The position numbers and the translations under genes were made by a program. Under the pieces are notes generated by a model. The model did no database searches. It was not told the origin of the DNA and was given only the letters and a program-made list of their open reading frames with translations. Shown piece after piece: positions 54,230-64,000 of a stretch of DNA of 64,000 bases. Source of the stretch: Tethya wilhelma. Taxonomy: Eukaryota; Porifera; Demospongiae; Tethyida; Tethyidae. The stretch's first letter is position 1; each line of letters begins with the position of its first letter. The stretch spans positions 4,130,499-4,194,498 of the forward strand of contig CAXIPT010000003.1 of assembly GCA_964030475.1 (NCBI GenBank), read 5' to 3'.

Positions 54230-57080
54230 ATGTTAATTGGTGCTGGATCCCAGTACTTCTTAAGGAGAGCTCTAAGACTATCAACAGCTGTCACACTTCA
54301 GAGTAGAAGAGACACACTATCTTTTTCTGGGAGATTTTACAACTTGAGTGCTCAGAAAGTAAGGACACAACTCAGGAACTTTAACAGTATGGCTGACAAT
54401 GGTGTGAATGAAGCAACTGGAGAGGCTGCCCAGCCTGTGAAATCAGCCAAGCAGCTGAAAAAGGATGCTAAGAAGAAAGAAAAGATGGAAAAATTTCAAC
54501 AAAAACAGGCTAAACTAGCAGAACAGGTGTGTGGGTACTATGTGATTCTGTATTCTCAAGGCATGATAGAGTTTCCATACAGAGGATCTGCTTACTTGTA
54601 CGACCCAACAGCTCAAGTTTGTTTTGTGTCCTTTGCAGGAGAACAAGGCTGGCAGTGGCAACAAAAAGAAGGCAGCTTCCTCTGGGAAACAGGTCATTAC
54701 CTACGACAAACCAACACCTCCTGGAGAAAAGAAAGGTAACTGATTCCCTATCAGTTTAACAATATAACCATATTCTAATCTGCTGACAATTCATTCACCT
54801 GTTCTCGTAGATGTCAGTGGTGCTATGCCCTCAGCATACAGTCCAACCTACGTTGAGGCAGCCTGGTACCCTTGGTGGGAGAAACAGGGGTTCTTTAAAC
54901 CAGAGTATGGAGTAAGTTGTGTGTCTATAGCTCAATGAATTGCATTGCTGAATTGCATCATCTTTTTTATTGTTTTTTTTTGTTTGTGTATTTGTTTATA
55001 GTATTATTGTTATTTCAAACATTTAAAACTGGATTTCATCATCTTATAGTAATAATTCCCATGCTAATCACCTTTCCCACACCCTCCCACCCTCTCCCTT
55101 CACTCATATCCTCACACCCTCTCCCTTCACTCATACCCTCACCCTCACTCACACCCTCACACCCTCTCCTTCCCACAGAGAAAGGATGTGAGTGAACCCA
55201 ACCCTAAAGGGACCTTCATGTTGTGTCTTCCTCCCCCTAATGTCACTGGCACACAACACTTGGGGCACGCACTCACCGACTCCGTTGAAGATGCCATTAT
55301 CAGATGGTAACAGTGGTTGTTACATGTACTAATATCTGATTTAAATGCTGTTGTCTTGACAATCAAAGCAGCTGGTACTAGCAGTTAGTGATTTNCACAC
55401 ACACGCACACACACACACACGCACATGCACACCCACGCACATGCACACCCACGCACACAGACACCCACGCACATGCACACCCACGCACACACACACTCGT
55501 TATTATTGCACCAACAAGCCACTACCTTACACAGCTTTAAAATATTCAGTGATATCAATACCAGTTTAGATTTCCCATCCTTCCTACAGAAAGCTGACTA
55601 CCCCGATGGTATACCTGAGTGTGGTACGGATGCTATGAGGTTTGCTCTCTGTGCCTACACTGCTCAGGGCCGGGACATCAACCTGGACGTGAAGAGGGTG
55701 GTGGGCTATAGACACTTCTGTAACAAGATCTGGAACGCCCTGAAGTTCTCTCTGAATGCCCTTGGAGAAGGGTTCAAGCCCAACGCTATCCATGAGGTGT
55801 GCAAGAAGTAGTTTTCTACTTAAGGTGTTTTTTGTATCAACTTTTAGAAGATGTTAGCAGTGACAGTGTTTAACTCTTGTCTAACAGGTGTCTGGAAAAG
55901 AGCTGCCAATGGATTGCTGGATTTTGAGTCGACTGGCTTTTGCCGTAGACGATTCAAACAAAGGATTTGCCGAATACGACTTCCCTCTGGTCACCACTGC
56001 CCTGTACAACTTCTGGCTGTATGAGTTGTGTGACGTCTACTTGGAGTACATCAAACCAATCGTCTATGGAGAGAACGAAGAGGCTAAAACAACATCGAGA
56101 AATGTTCTCTACACGTGTCTTGATGTGGCACTGAGACTGCTCAGTCCTTTCATGCCATTTTTGACGGAGGAGCTGTACCAGAGGCTCCCTCGGAGGACCT
56201 CTGACTGCCCACCTTCCGTCAGTGTCTCACCGTATCCTCAAGAAGTGAGTGTGAATGTTGTCACCTACAGGTTTGATGGTTGTTGAATCTTTCTCCCTTT
56301 TCTTCTTCTTTCTTCTATGTTTGTGTGCCAGCTGCCGTTCAGAAATGATGTTCTGGACGGTGAGGTGAAGTTGATGCAGGAGGTTGTTCGGACCATCAGA
56401 TCAATGAGACAAGACTACCTCCCACCCAAGGCCAGGCCGGATGGTAAGCAAGACTTAGTGTAATAGCTGAGAGTATGCTTTTGCTTTTTTTGTTTGAGTA
56501 TAGCATGTTTGTGTAAATTTATTTCTGTGCAGTGTTCATTGTGTGTAAAACTGACGAGTCGGCAACCATTTTGAAAAACTTTGTCGACGTGACCACCACA
56601 CTCGGTCAATGCAGCAAGTAGGTTGTTACGTTTGTTGCATGCTTAACATCACCATCTACAATCTAACGTCATTTTGTCCCTGTCCTCCCGTTCTCTCAGG
56701 GTGCACTTGTTGTCAACGGAGCAAGTGCCCGATGGCTGCACCATGAGCACTGTGGGTCACAACTGTGAGGTCCATCTGATGCTCAAGGGCATGGTGGACG
56801 TGGAGAAGGAGGTCTCTAAACTGACAGAGAAGATCGACAAGCTCGATGGACAGCTGGCCAAGTTGATGAAGGCTATGACCATCGAAGGATATGAAGAAAA
56901 GGTGAGCATAACTACTAAATGTTTCAAATGTCTGTGTATTGTTGGCATTTTTTTCCCTTCCTTGTGCCTAAACAGGTGCCAGTTGAAGTGAGAGATGCTA
57001 ATACTGAGAAGAAACAAGCAATTGAATCTGAGAAGTCTCACTTGCAGATGGCTTTGGAAGGCTTTAAGAGCATCCACTGA
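54230..57080 (+). CDS. VARS1: Valyl-tRNA synthetase, catalytic middle missing from the assembly
   Basis: Exons are about 54230-54526, 54639-54735, 54811-54911, 55179-55308, then 55590-55796, 55889-56244, 56331-56443, 56534-56618, 56700-56901 and 56979-57080. The 5' part has a Lys-rich linker and the class I start: [28 protein letters not shown] (HIGH-type signature). The 3' part has [35 protein letters not shown], the anticodon-binding domain ([18 protein letters not shown]) and a C-terminal coiled coil. About 480 residues between them (editing domain and KMSKS loop) are absent at the n at 55395. The first in-frame ATG (54230) gives an Arg-rich, acid-poor leader before an internal [12 protein letters not shown], which suggests dual mitochondrial and cytosolic forms. 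Confidence 0.88.
55395..55500. repeat. n plus degenerate (CA)n tract hiding the VARS1 core
   Basis: One n is followed by about 105 bp of CA-rich repeat (CACACGCACAC, CATGCACACCCACG units). The flanking exons should be about 480 codons apart, so several exons were collapsed out here. Confidence 0.85.
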
Positions 57081-57345
57081 GCTATGTACAACTAGATTTT
57101 GTTATGTTGAACTATTTATTAGCATAGATTTTGTTTTGTATAAAATAACATTTACAAAACATTGTGGTCAAATAATTTATTGTAGAATATAATTATTATA
57201 CTACTTTGATTTTCTCTTCATTATAATAGAAGTTTTGGGACCTGAAGTGTAATGTAATGTACAGATTGTTTGAGGCAATGTGACTATAAATGAAGTTAAC
57301 TTTGTTCTCTTCATGGAACACAAGAGAGCTATAGTTTGGCAACAT
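57081..57345. other. Spacer after VARS1
   Basis: AT-rich sequence with no gene recognised. It contains AATAAT-type signals for VARS1. The decayed ATP13A1 fragment begins at its right edge. Confidence 0.5.
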
Positions 57346-57851
57346 GCAGTCCCTAGCTGTTTTGTCAAATAAAGCAACATATGTCCATGCACCTTCCTCC
57401 CAAATGGTATCCTGAATGGCTCTGTGCAGTAGATGCCGAGTTTGGCCAGTGCTATGAGTGAGGTATTGACAGCCAGGGAGAGCTCTATGGGAAGCTCAGG
57501 TGGTACCACCGTGGTTAGGGGGGGAAGAGCTTGTGGCGATTGCGGTCTGGTTTTTCAACACCTGTTCAGTCAGAGATATAACATAATAAATATGGTGATG
57601 TGGACAGCAGATTGTATTAGGTTATACTCACCATTAATCCACATGTAGGCAGCTGCTAAGATTGCAAACGCCAATAGAAACAAGATAAAAATGGAAGTCT
57701 CCTGGTTGTTGGCTGTCACACGTTTCACACCGTACAGAATGGTCCTCAAGAGTTTTCCCCTGACTCGTATTGAACCCGGTCCTAAGCACGTACCTGATGC
57801 ACTGAACAATAAAATATTACACATACACTAACATGGCAGGCTCTATCAATT

Positions 57852-57852
57852 N
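57852..57852. other. Single n, contig join
   Basis: An isolated n lies between the ATP13A1 fragments and the kinase pseudogene. By analogy with the joins at 26090, 46655 and 55395, sequence may be missing here. Confidence 0.6.
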
Positions 57853-58086
57853 GAGAGAGTAATTGAAGTCAGTCACTAATGGTCGTGCACTTAATTCTCA
57901 TAGTACCGTTTCACAGGTTGAGCTCCTACAAATGATTGATGAGTGTGAGGTGGTGTGAGGGAGAGTGTGGGAGAGGGTGGGGTGGAAGGTGTATGGGGTT
58001 GGTGGTGGTGGTGCTGCTGTTGTGTGAGCTTGGTGCAATGAAACTTTGAAGTGGCAAATTCAAATCCAAAATAATTTACTTGTAAC

Positions 58087-58480
58087 ATGGAAAACTACCA
58101 GGTGAGAGTATTTCTATTATATCTGCATCTGTATCTGCATTACTTGTCCATTACAAATATTGAGGGGGTTGCACGTCTTTTCTAATTTTAAACAGCTAGC
58201 TGCAGACCAAGATGTGACTACCATGGTCTCTCTCTTTGTGCACTGTTGCAAAGGAATTTTATTTCACATTGTCTCCTCACTCCTGCAGGAGCATGCCATC
58301 TATGTGGGTATCGTGATGGACTACTACAAGTTAGGGGACCTTGAACATGCTCCAAAGAAGAAGAGAATGAGCAATACACTGCTGGAGGAGAGCGTCCTCA
58401 AGAAATGGCTAGGTCAAAATGGTCGAAGCCTTGCACTATGTCCATTCGAAGAACATAATTCACAGGTATGTTCATGAATA

Positions 58481-58516
<36 letters not shown>

Positions 58517-59481
58517 TGCATGTGTGTGTAGTTGATGGTTAGAAAATTTCTTTTAGATCCTGATGGACTACTAATGCTGGGCCAAATATTATTAGTCCAT
58601 TTCTCTCGAATGTTCCTTGATCTGCATGTACATGTACATGTGCCTATGTTGGTCCATTCCTCTCATATTTGCCTTGATATACCCTTGTTGGTTCCATTAT
58701 TTTCAAATTCACCCTGTCTAAAGGAAGGCCCTTCATGACGTTACAATACTTTTTATATTATTATTAAAGGGACCTCAAGCCAATCAATATAGTCATGAAA
58801 GATGATCTCTCTGGTGACTTTGGTGTTGCTACAGTGCTGGGAAATATTCATACTGCTACAAGAACTGCATTTGATAAGCAGCAGTTTCTTGTGAAGCCCG
58901 GCAGGAAATGTAGAATACATGGTAGTTTTAATATACCCCGAATTAATAGAATGCTTAGAATAGAATAGTAGCAACAAGAACACTGGTGAAAGCACTTACA
59001 GATTACAACCACCTCTGGCATACTATTACATTGTAGATTCCCGCCACTTTAAACTTAAGAGGAATTGCCTACGCACAATAATCAGGCTCTCACGATTTGT
59101 GTACTTGTTTGGACATATCAGACATTCTCTGGACCACAGTAATTAGATTTTACTTAAGGTACAGATTTTACTGCCTGACGTCACATATCTGATTTCATTT
59201 TTCCCTCTCATCACAGGTTCCATGAGTTGGATGGCTCCTGAGATACTCGATACATCACAGTATCCTCTACCCAGTGCAATATTATATATAGTAGATGGTC
59301 AATGTGTGTTGGCAGCCAGCATGCAATAAGGCCTGAGAATGAGGCTATACATGCAGTGGTGCATCCATCACGACATGAATGTGTCTTGCTTTTACTCTTG
59401 CAGTGAAGCCAATGCCCACAGATGGTGGTATCAATGCCCTCATTGGTAAGACATTAAAAGTAGCTAATTGTGTGTGTGTGT

Positions 59482-59524
<43 letters not shown>

Positions 59525-60276
59525 TGAATTAATGTGACAGCTATTAATTGGTTAGTAACTCATAACTCACACAGAGTTGTGACACAAAGTTATAACAGTT
59601 ATGACTCATAAATATACGACTTACAGTGACAGCTAGTATAACTCACATGACAGTTTTATGAGATCGATTGAATGCATGCACTGTTTTAACCAACCCAGCC
59701 TACATGAAGGAAGACGCTAACAGTGAGGCCTCTCAGATAGCAGCTCTGGAGCAGCTGAAAGAGTTTACCTCATCAAGTGGTGAGCATGCATGTCAGGAGA
59801 AGTTGCACAAAACTCTATTTAATGCCCACTCTCTAGAGTATTCTGTGAATGACGATGGCAAGAGTGTCTTCCTTCAAACGATGAAGGAGTTCCCCTCCTC
59901 CCTGGAAGTGCAGTCTCTCTGTTGCCATGTGCTGGGCAACATTGCCACCACAGGTTAGTGGGCAATGGTCTTCACATCTACTTATGACAAAATTATGTTT
60001 CCTGCATGTATTATATGCTATCATGGTAATGATGGCTTACTTTCTTGCTGCAAATTGAGTTGGGACTTTTTTATGCAGTTTCTGAAGGAGCTGTTCTGTT
60101 CTCAAAGGATTTCATTCAGCCAGTGTTTCTTGCAATGAGAGTAAGCTTCACACGTACATACTCAACACTAATTCATCTTTCAATCTTTTAGCACCCATCA
60201 ATCTATTAATCTTTCAATTAGGTTATACTCCACCCATTATCTGGTGCTCTGAGTCCTGGAGATTACTTTGACAGAG
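58087..60276 (+). pseudogene. Broken protein-kinase gene with helical-repeat tail (STKLD1-like?)
   Basis: Pieces in order: MENYQ (58087-58101); EHAIYVGIVMDYYKLGDLE to LEESVLKKWLGQ (58290 on); MVEALHYVHSKNIIHR (to 58465); DLKPINIVMKDD and GDFGVATVLG (58770-58873); GSMSWMAPEILDTSQ (59217 on); KPMPTDGGINALI (59404-59445); YMKEDANSEASQIAALEQLK to VLGNIATTG (59699-59953); VSEGAVLFSKDFIQPVFLAMR-like (60079-60140); and VILHPLSGALSPGDYFDR (60222-60276). The HRDLKP, DFG and APE motifs are kept. Faults: the glycine loop and VAIK lysine are absent, the AAAA run at 58416-58419 shifts the frame by one base, and the donor at 58874 is AT instead of GT. The tail resembles the armadillo-like part of STKLD1-type kinases; that family call is tentative. 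Confidence 0.6.
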
Positions 60277-60746
60277 GTATGTGCTAAAGGATCCTAGTTC
60301 CACCACTGATGACATGAAGCCGAGAGTCACGTTCCAGATCCAACAGTTCATTTAGAGTCGAATCATCTAGGGGCTCTTTCATTTGAGGGACAGACTCACC
60401 TGTCAACGTGGCCTCGTCAACGATACAAGGACCTTTGAGTAGGAGAATGTCGCAAGGTACCATGCTACCATCTTTAGGCCGTCCTGCAAGGAGCAGTGGA
60501 GTAAACTTGCTTTGAGAACAATCAGTAGTAATAAGGCTTTACAAACTGTTTCACTTAAAGTGAATATACAAGTGAATCTGCCAAATACAGACAAATTGTA
60601 ATTGCTCTGTGTCCCACTACATGCATTCATGAAGCCACATGCAAACTTCCATTATGTATGTATAATTATCATAACATGTCACAGCAGAAAAAAAGACCTT
60701 GAGGTATTACCACAAACACATAAAAAATTATATATATACACACAAG

Positions 60747-63128
60747 TTACAATGAAGAGACAACAGTGTCATTAGTATTTTGTCTCTTCAGAAGAAGATG
60801 TTTTATAGAAGGAGTGAGTACCAGTTCAGAGAGCTTTGCTTTCTTCTTCTTCTGCTCTTTGAAGACTGGAATGAGAGGAGGCACAAACACACACACTGCG
60901 TAGAGACACAAGATAGCATCCATACAGATAATCCCGACAAGGAAGCGAGTATTGGGATCTGAGCTGTTGAACAGTGCAATATAGTAGACAGGAACTCCGA
61001 TAAGAAACACCATAGAGAAAAAATAGTTGAACAGCTGCAGTGAAGATGTGGAATAATGTTGTCTGTTTATACGTCTGGTCATCCACGAGAGCATTACAAG
61101 TGAAAAGAACAAGAGTCCTGTTAAAAAGAATGAGATGGTGGTCCAAATGGCGTGGTACTCAGAGACACAGTGCAGGGTGTAGTCCAGGGAGGTGATGGGC
61201 CTGTTCTTAGGGGGAGGAATCTTTCGCAATCTCAGTCTAAGAGGATCAATAACCGTCCACATGATTCCAAAGACAACATCGATGGCTACTAGTATGAGTA
61301 TAAAGGTGATCAGCACTCTATTGGAGAGGAGAGGACCAGGCTCCAAATAGTGTATGAAAATACGATAGAGCCTCCACGTTCGAGCAACTGCAGTTCCGAT
61401 CATAATGGTTAATGCAATAGGATAGCACCAACCCCAGGCGACGTCACATGTAGGACCCACAGCATTGAGGTCCACATCGTTAAAGACTGACAGCAAGAGA
61501 CCGATGATGTAGATGTAACAACCGAGATATGCAAGCTGGTTAAGTTTAAAGCTAGAAGCCTTCACGGATTTGTGCTTTCGGTAGACAATTGTGAGAATGT
61601 GTAGTGCAGCCAGAGCGATTGCTTCAAGGAGTACAATGGCACCAAAGACACCAACAATTGCACTATCAGTCATTATATAGTGGACAGGGAATGTGTCTGG
61701 GAGGAGCGGTATCATTTCTTCACTAGTTGAGGATAGTTTGGAGTTTTTAAGCACCAACACCACTGTTTCATTGCTATTGATCACTTGTGCCAAGTGCACG
61801 ATGCGTTCTGTGTATCCATCCTCCCCTTTGCCTCTAAAGGTCACATTACCAGACACTCCGTCGAATGTAAGGTTAAAAAATCTGTCCACAATTAATTCTG
61901 TCAACGTATCATTCCCGTAATCGTAACATGTGAAATCAAACTGTCTTGCTCTCACGATCTCTCCTAGCACCTTCGCCCACACCCACACAGCATCATAGAA
62001 GATGGACGACCAAAACGATCGTGGAATACTCATCTGCTTCTTCTCCTCTGGCAGCTGTTCATTGTGGCTTTTCACTCTATCATTGTACTGAGTGTCAAAT
62101 TCATCGTAGCTGATTCCAGTTTCACTATCTCTGGTTTTGTCCACAGTTGACAATGCATGATGAAGAAACAGAGATGCTTTCAAAGCCTTGCTCAAGATAT
62201 CTCCCAGGGAACAGATATACTGTAGCCTGTTGTATGTGAATTGATACGTTGAAGGCCTGGCGTAGAGGTCACTGAGCGTTGAACCTACCATGATCCACTG
62301 ATAACCAGGATATATCAGTTGATTACGAAAAGCCAAACATGTAATTCTTCGAACGTGTTCAAGAGACGCCATGACAAAGATAACTCGAACTTTACTATCT
62401 CTAAGAGTAGAAATGGAATAGAAATTATGTGAGACGGTCGACAAGAAGGCAAGCTTCACATCTGATGGAAGAAGGCTACAAAATTTATTGAAAATCGTAC
62501 TATAATACAAGCTCGACTCTTGATACAGTATACCAATCCTTTTCCATTTTTCCCTTTCCATCAGTTCAATCAATGCTCGAACGAGACTAGCACGGCTTCC
62601 CAACACTCCCAGTGAATATGGGTGTTGAACACGATCAGCAAGGATAGCTCCATGAAGGAGAGCTAAACTAACTTCCATCTGCTCAGTGAATGAGGACACC
62701 ACTGCGGCTGATTCTGAGCATGCTGGACCAACAATACCAACCACTCTCCTCCCATTCTCTGGGTACAATTCCTTGGTAAGATTCACGAGTGTATCACGCT
62801 GCGATTCGCAACCGTCATTGGCAAATACCAGCTCCAATTTATAGCCAGGAATTGAAATAGTTGCATTAGAAGATGAGGAGTTGTGGCTATTGTTGTTGAT
62901 CTGTTCCACAGCTAGTTGGAGAGCTGGCACAACACTAGCACCATCCAACCAACTGTGGTGGAGAGAAGCTATTGTTGAACTGTTAACATGGGGAAGAACC
63001 ACCAGCAAGAAGAGAGTGTTGTTGAACACAGTGTCTTGTGCATCTTCATCGCAAGAGTTTGGTCTTGCTCCAGTCACAGTCAGGAAAAGAGCCAGATTGA
63101 CAACCACAAATAGAACTATACCATTCAT
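60747..63128 (-). CDS. GABA-B-like class C GPCR, intronless, nested in an ATP13A1 intron
   Basis: A 793-residue receptor from the ATG at 63128, chosen because it opens a clean signal peptide (MNGIVLFVVVNLALFL). The Venus-flytrap domain spans about residues 35-440 (LDGASVVPALQLAVEQINN, VVGIVGPACSESAAVVSSF, WKRIGILYQESSLYYS). Seven spans follow between about 495 and 765, with GABA-B-type signatures SSFKLNQLAYLGCYIYIIGL, VARTWRLYRIF, DVVFGIMWTVIDPLRLR and CVFVPPLIPVFKE. There is no Cys-rich domain between flytrap and membrane, which fits GABA-B rather than mGluR. The tail is short (about 30 residues) with no evident coiled coil. The open frame is intact although the host gene around it is degenerate. 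The ligand is unknown. Confidence 0.92.
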   Translation of the reverse strand: MNGIVLFVVVNLALFLTVTGARPNSCDEDAQDTVFNNTLFLLVVLPHVNSSTIASLHHSWLDGASVVPALQLAVEQINNNSHNSSSSNATISIPGYKLELVFANDGCESQRDTLVNLTKELYPENGRRVVGIVGPACSESAAVVSSFTEQMEVSLALLHGAILADRVQHPYSLGVLGSRASLVRALIELMEREKWKRIGILYQESSLYYSTIFNKFCSLLPSDVKLAFLSTVSHNFYSISTLRDSKVRVIFVMASLEHVRRITCLAFRNQLIYPGYQWIMVGSTLSDLYARPSTYQFTYNRLQYICSLGDILSKALKASLFLHHALSTVDKTRDSETGISYDEFDTQYNDRVKSHNEQLPEEKKQMSIPRSFWSSIFYDAVWVWAKVLGEIVRARQFDFTCYDYGNDTLTELIVDRFFNLTFDGVSGNVTFRGKGEDGYTERIVHLAQVINSNETVVLVLKNSKLSSTSEEMIPLLPDTFPVHYIMTDSAIVGVFGAIVLLEAIALAALHILTIVYRKHKSVKASSFKLNQLAYLGCYIYIIGLLLSVFNDVDLNAVGPTCDVAWGWCYPIALTIMIGTAVARTWRLYRIFIHYLEPGPLLSNRVLITFILILVAIDVVFGIMWTVIDPLRLRLRKIPPPKNRPITSLDYTLHCVSEYHAIWTTISFFLTGLLFFSLVMLSWMTRRINRQHYSTSSLQLFNYFFSMVFLIGVPVYYIALFNSSDPNTRFLVGIICMDAILCLYAVCVFVPPLIPVFKEQKKKKAKLSELVLTPSIKHLLLKRQNTNDTVVSSL

Positions 63129-63450
63129 TTTCCACAATATTATATGCAATACAAGGAGCTTGGCTGCATGTACAAAAGAACTTCTGTGACAACTAAGCAA
63201 CTTTTAACTCATCAACTGACTTATATAACGATACAATAACTGCAATTTTTCTTAGAAACTATCACAAGCACTTAAGAAAACCTGCTGTGCTATTGTAGCT
63301 GCCCACTAATAAAACAATTTGTTCCAAGCATACATTCTATGTAGCAACTAATGGTCAATAAAGAAGTAATATAAGTAAATAATAAAACTTGAATGTGTAG
63401 CCTAAGCATCATTCATTGTGTATCCATAACTTACACATACAGACATACCT
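63129..63450. promoter_or_regulatory. Upstream region of the nested GPCR (ATP13A1 intron)
   Basis: About 320 bp of AT-rich intron sequence between the GPCR start and the next ATP13A1 exon. It must hold the receptor's promoter. TTATATAA at about 63221-63228 is a possible TATA element about 95 bp upstream of the ATG. Nothing else stands out. Confidence 0.35.
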
Positions 63451-64000
63451 ATAGATACAATATCACCCGGAAGCAGGTCCTCAGTTGACATTTTCTGCCA
63501 TTTGCTTCCTCTGTATACCTACAGATTTCACAGAGACATGTAGCTATGTTTGTTAAGGAGGACTTTGACAGTGATTGTGTGTATGTGCATGTGACTGGAG
63601 CTAGTGGTGGCTCACTTGAATAGCAAATGGTTTGGCTCCCATTTTCGCGGATTTCAGAGAGATTTCTTTGTTGCTAACAATACAAGACACTTCATTCGCT
63701 GGTTCATTGCTATTAAACCTGATGACTATGCATTGAAGTATAACTTCCAGAGAAGAGAAAGTAGAAACAGAGAAACATAAGCATTGAACGTAAGAGTCTT
63801 GTACGTTACCAAGCAAAGAAGCCTGTTTCACGAGGATGGCCTCAAAGGTGACCAGCATGAAGAGACCAGAAGTTGGGTGACGTCATGTCCAACCTATCAT
63901 TAATAGGAAAAAGAAACAAAAAGACAACTGACTGTACATTGGGTTCCACATTCACTAGAAATGGCAATAGATGTACTAGAACATGAACCACATCAGGTCC

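Larger units (their letters stand above)
57346..64000 (-). pseudogene. ATP13A1: ATP13A1 (P5A-ATPase) remnant with several lesions
   Basis: ATP13A1 is the ER transmembrane-helix dislocase. Recognisable pieces, 5' to 3': MLVTFEAILVKQ (to 63823), a fragment ending AKMGAKPFAIQ (63618-63680), VYRGSKWQKMSTEDLLPGDIVSI (about 63451-63520), [16 protein letters not shown] to [16 protein letters not shown] (60287-60486), [18 protein letters not shown] to AAAYMWING (57632-57794), and [20 protein letters not shown] to CTEPFRIPF (57420-57515). Lesions: an extra base near 63646 between SEIR and KMG; a GC without consensus in place of the donor at 63822; an in-frame TAG at 60284-60286 where Gln is expected; an extra A in 57753-57756; and the phosphorylation motif CCFDKTGT broken by small insertions near 57370. 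No later exons exist before VARS1. The 5' end is off window. Confidence 0.75.

Overview
The window is nuclear DNA of an animal, most likely a sponge (demosponge-like) or another early-branching metazoan. The reasons are an animal gene set (alpha-spectrin with SH3 and EF-hands, RHOA, FGD-type RhoGEF, RAD18, a GABA-B-like receptor), short GT-AG introns (often 50-400 bp), gaps of only 150-450 bp between most genes, many CA/GA microsatellites, and an intronless beta-helix plus multi-membrane-span gene of a kind I associate with sponge gene sets. The taxon is inferred; no marker here fixes the species. The sequence reads as a draft assembly: single n characters sit at contig joins, several joins hide lost exons, and four blocks are duplicated with no difference that I could see.

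Layout, left to right. 1-11.05 kb (-): MON2, whose C-terminus lies off the left edge. An inverted copy of two of its own exons sits in one intron. 11.2-13.9 kb (+): PMPCB, divergent from MON2, with its 3' end duplicated in tandem (13.1-15.5 kb). 15.9-16.4 kb (-): an intronless Rho GTPase. 20.1-22.4 kb (+): RHOA, present as two tandem copies. 22.9-25.6 kb (+): RAD18, with E2F-like sites just upstream. 26.0-31.0 kb (+): an FGD-type RhoGEF with an internal 534-bp duplication. 31.3-35.5 kb (-): an intronless beta-helix multi-span membrane protein. 35.8-36.9 kb (-): ABHD12. 37.1-38.1 kb (+): SURF4. 38.4-40.3 kb (+): PPIL4. 40.5-52.6 kb (+): alpha-spectrin, with a foldback element in one intron. 52.9-54.0 kb (-): a kelch protein. 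54.2-57.1 kb (+): VARS1, missing its catalytic middle. 57.3-64.0 kb: remnants of ATP13A1 (-) with several lesions, a broken kinase gene (+) between them, and an intact intronless GABA-B-like receptor (-) nested in an ATP13A1 intron.

The genes are not an operon; most are housekeeping. Loose themes are Rho signalling (two Rho genes and a RhoGEF), membrane trafficking (MON2, SURF4), membrane skeleton (spectrin) and receptor genes without introns. Three gene pairs are tightly divergent (MON2/PMPCB, ABHD12/SURF4, kelch/VARS1) and probably share promoters. Several palindromic MITE-like elements with TACCGTA-type ends lie in introns. The items most worth a second look are the beta-helix membrane protein, the ATP13A1/kinase/receptor locus, the spectrin foldback element, and the pattern of exact duplications and hidden gaps at microsatellites.
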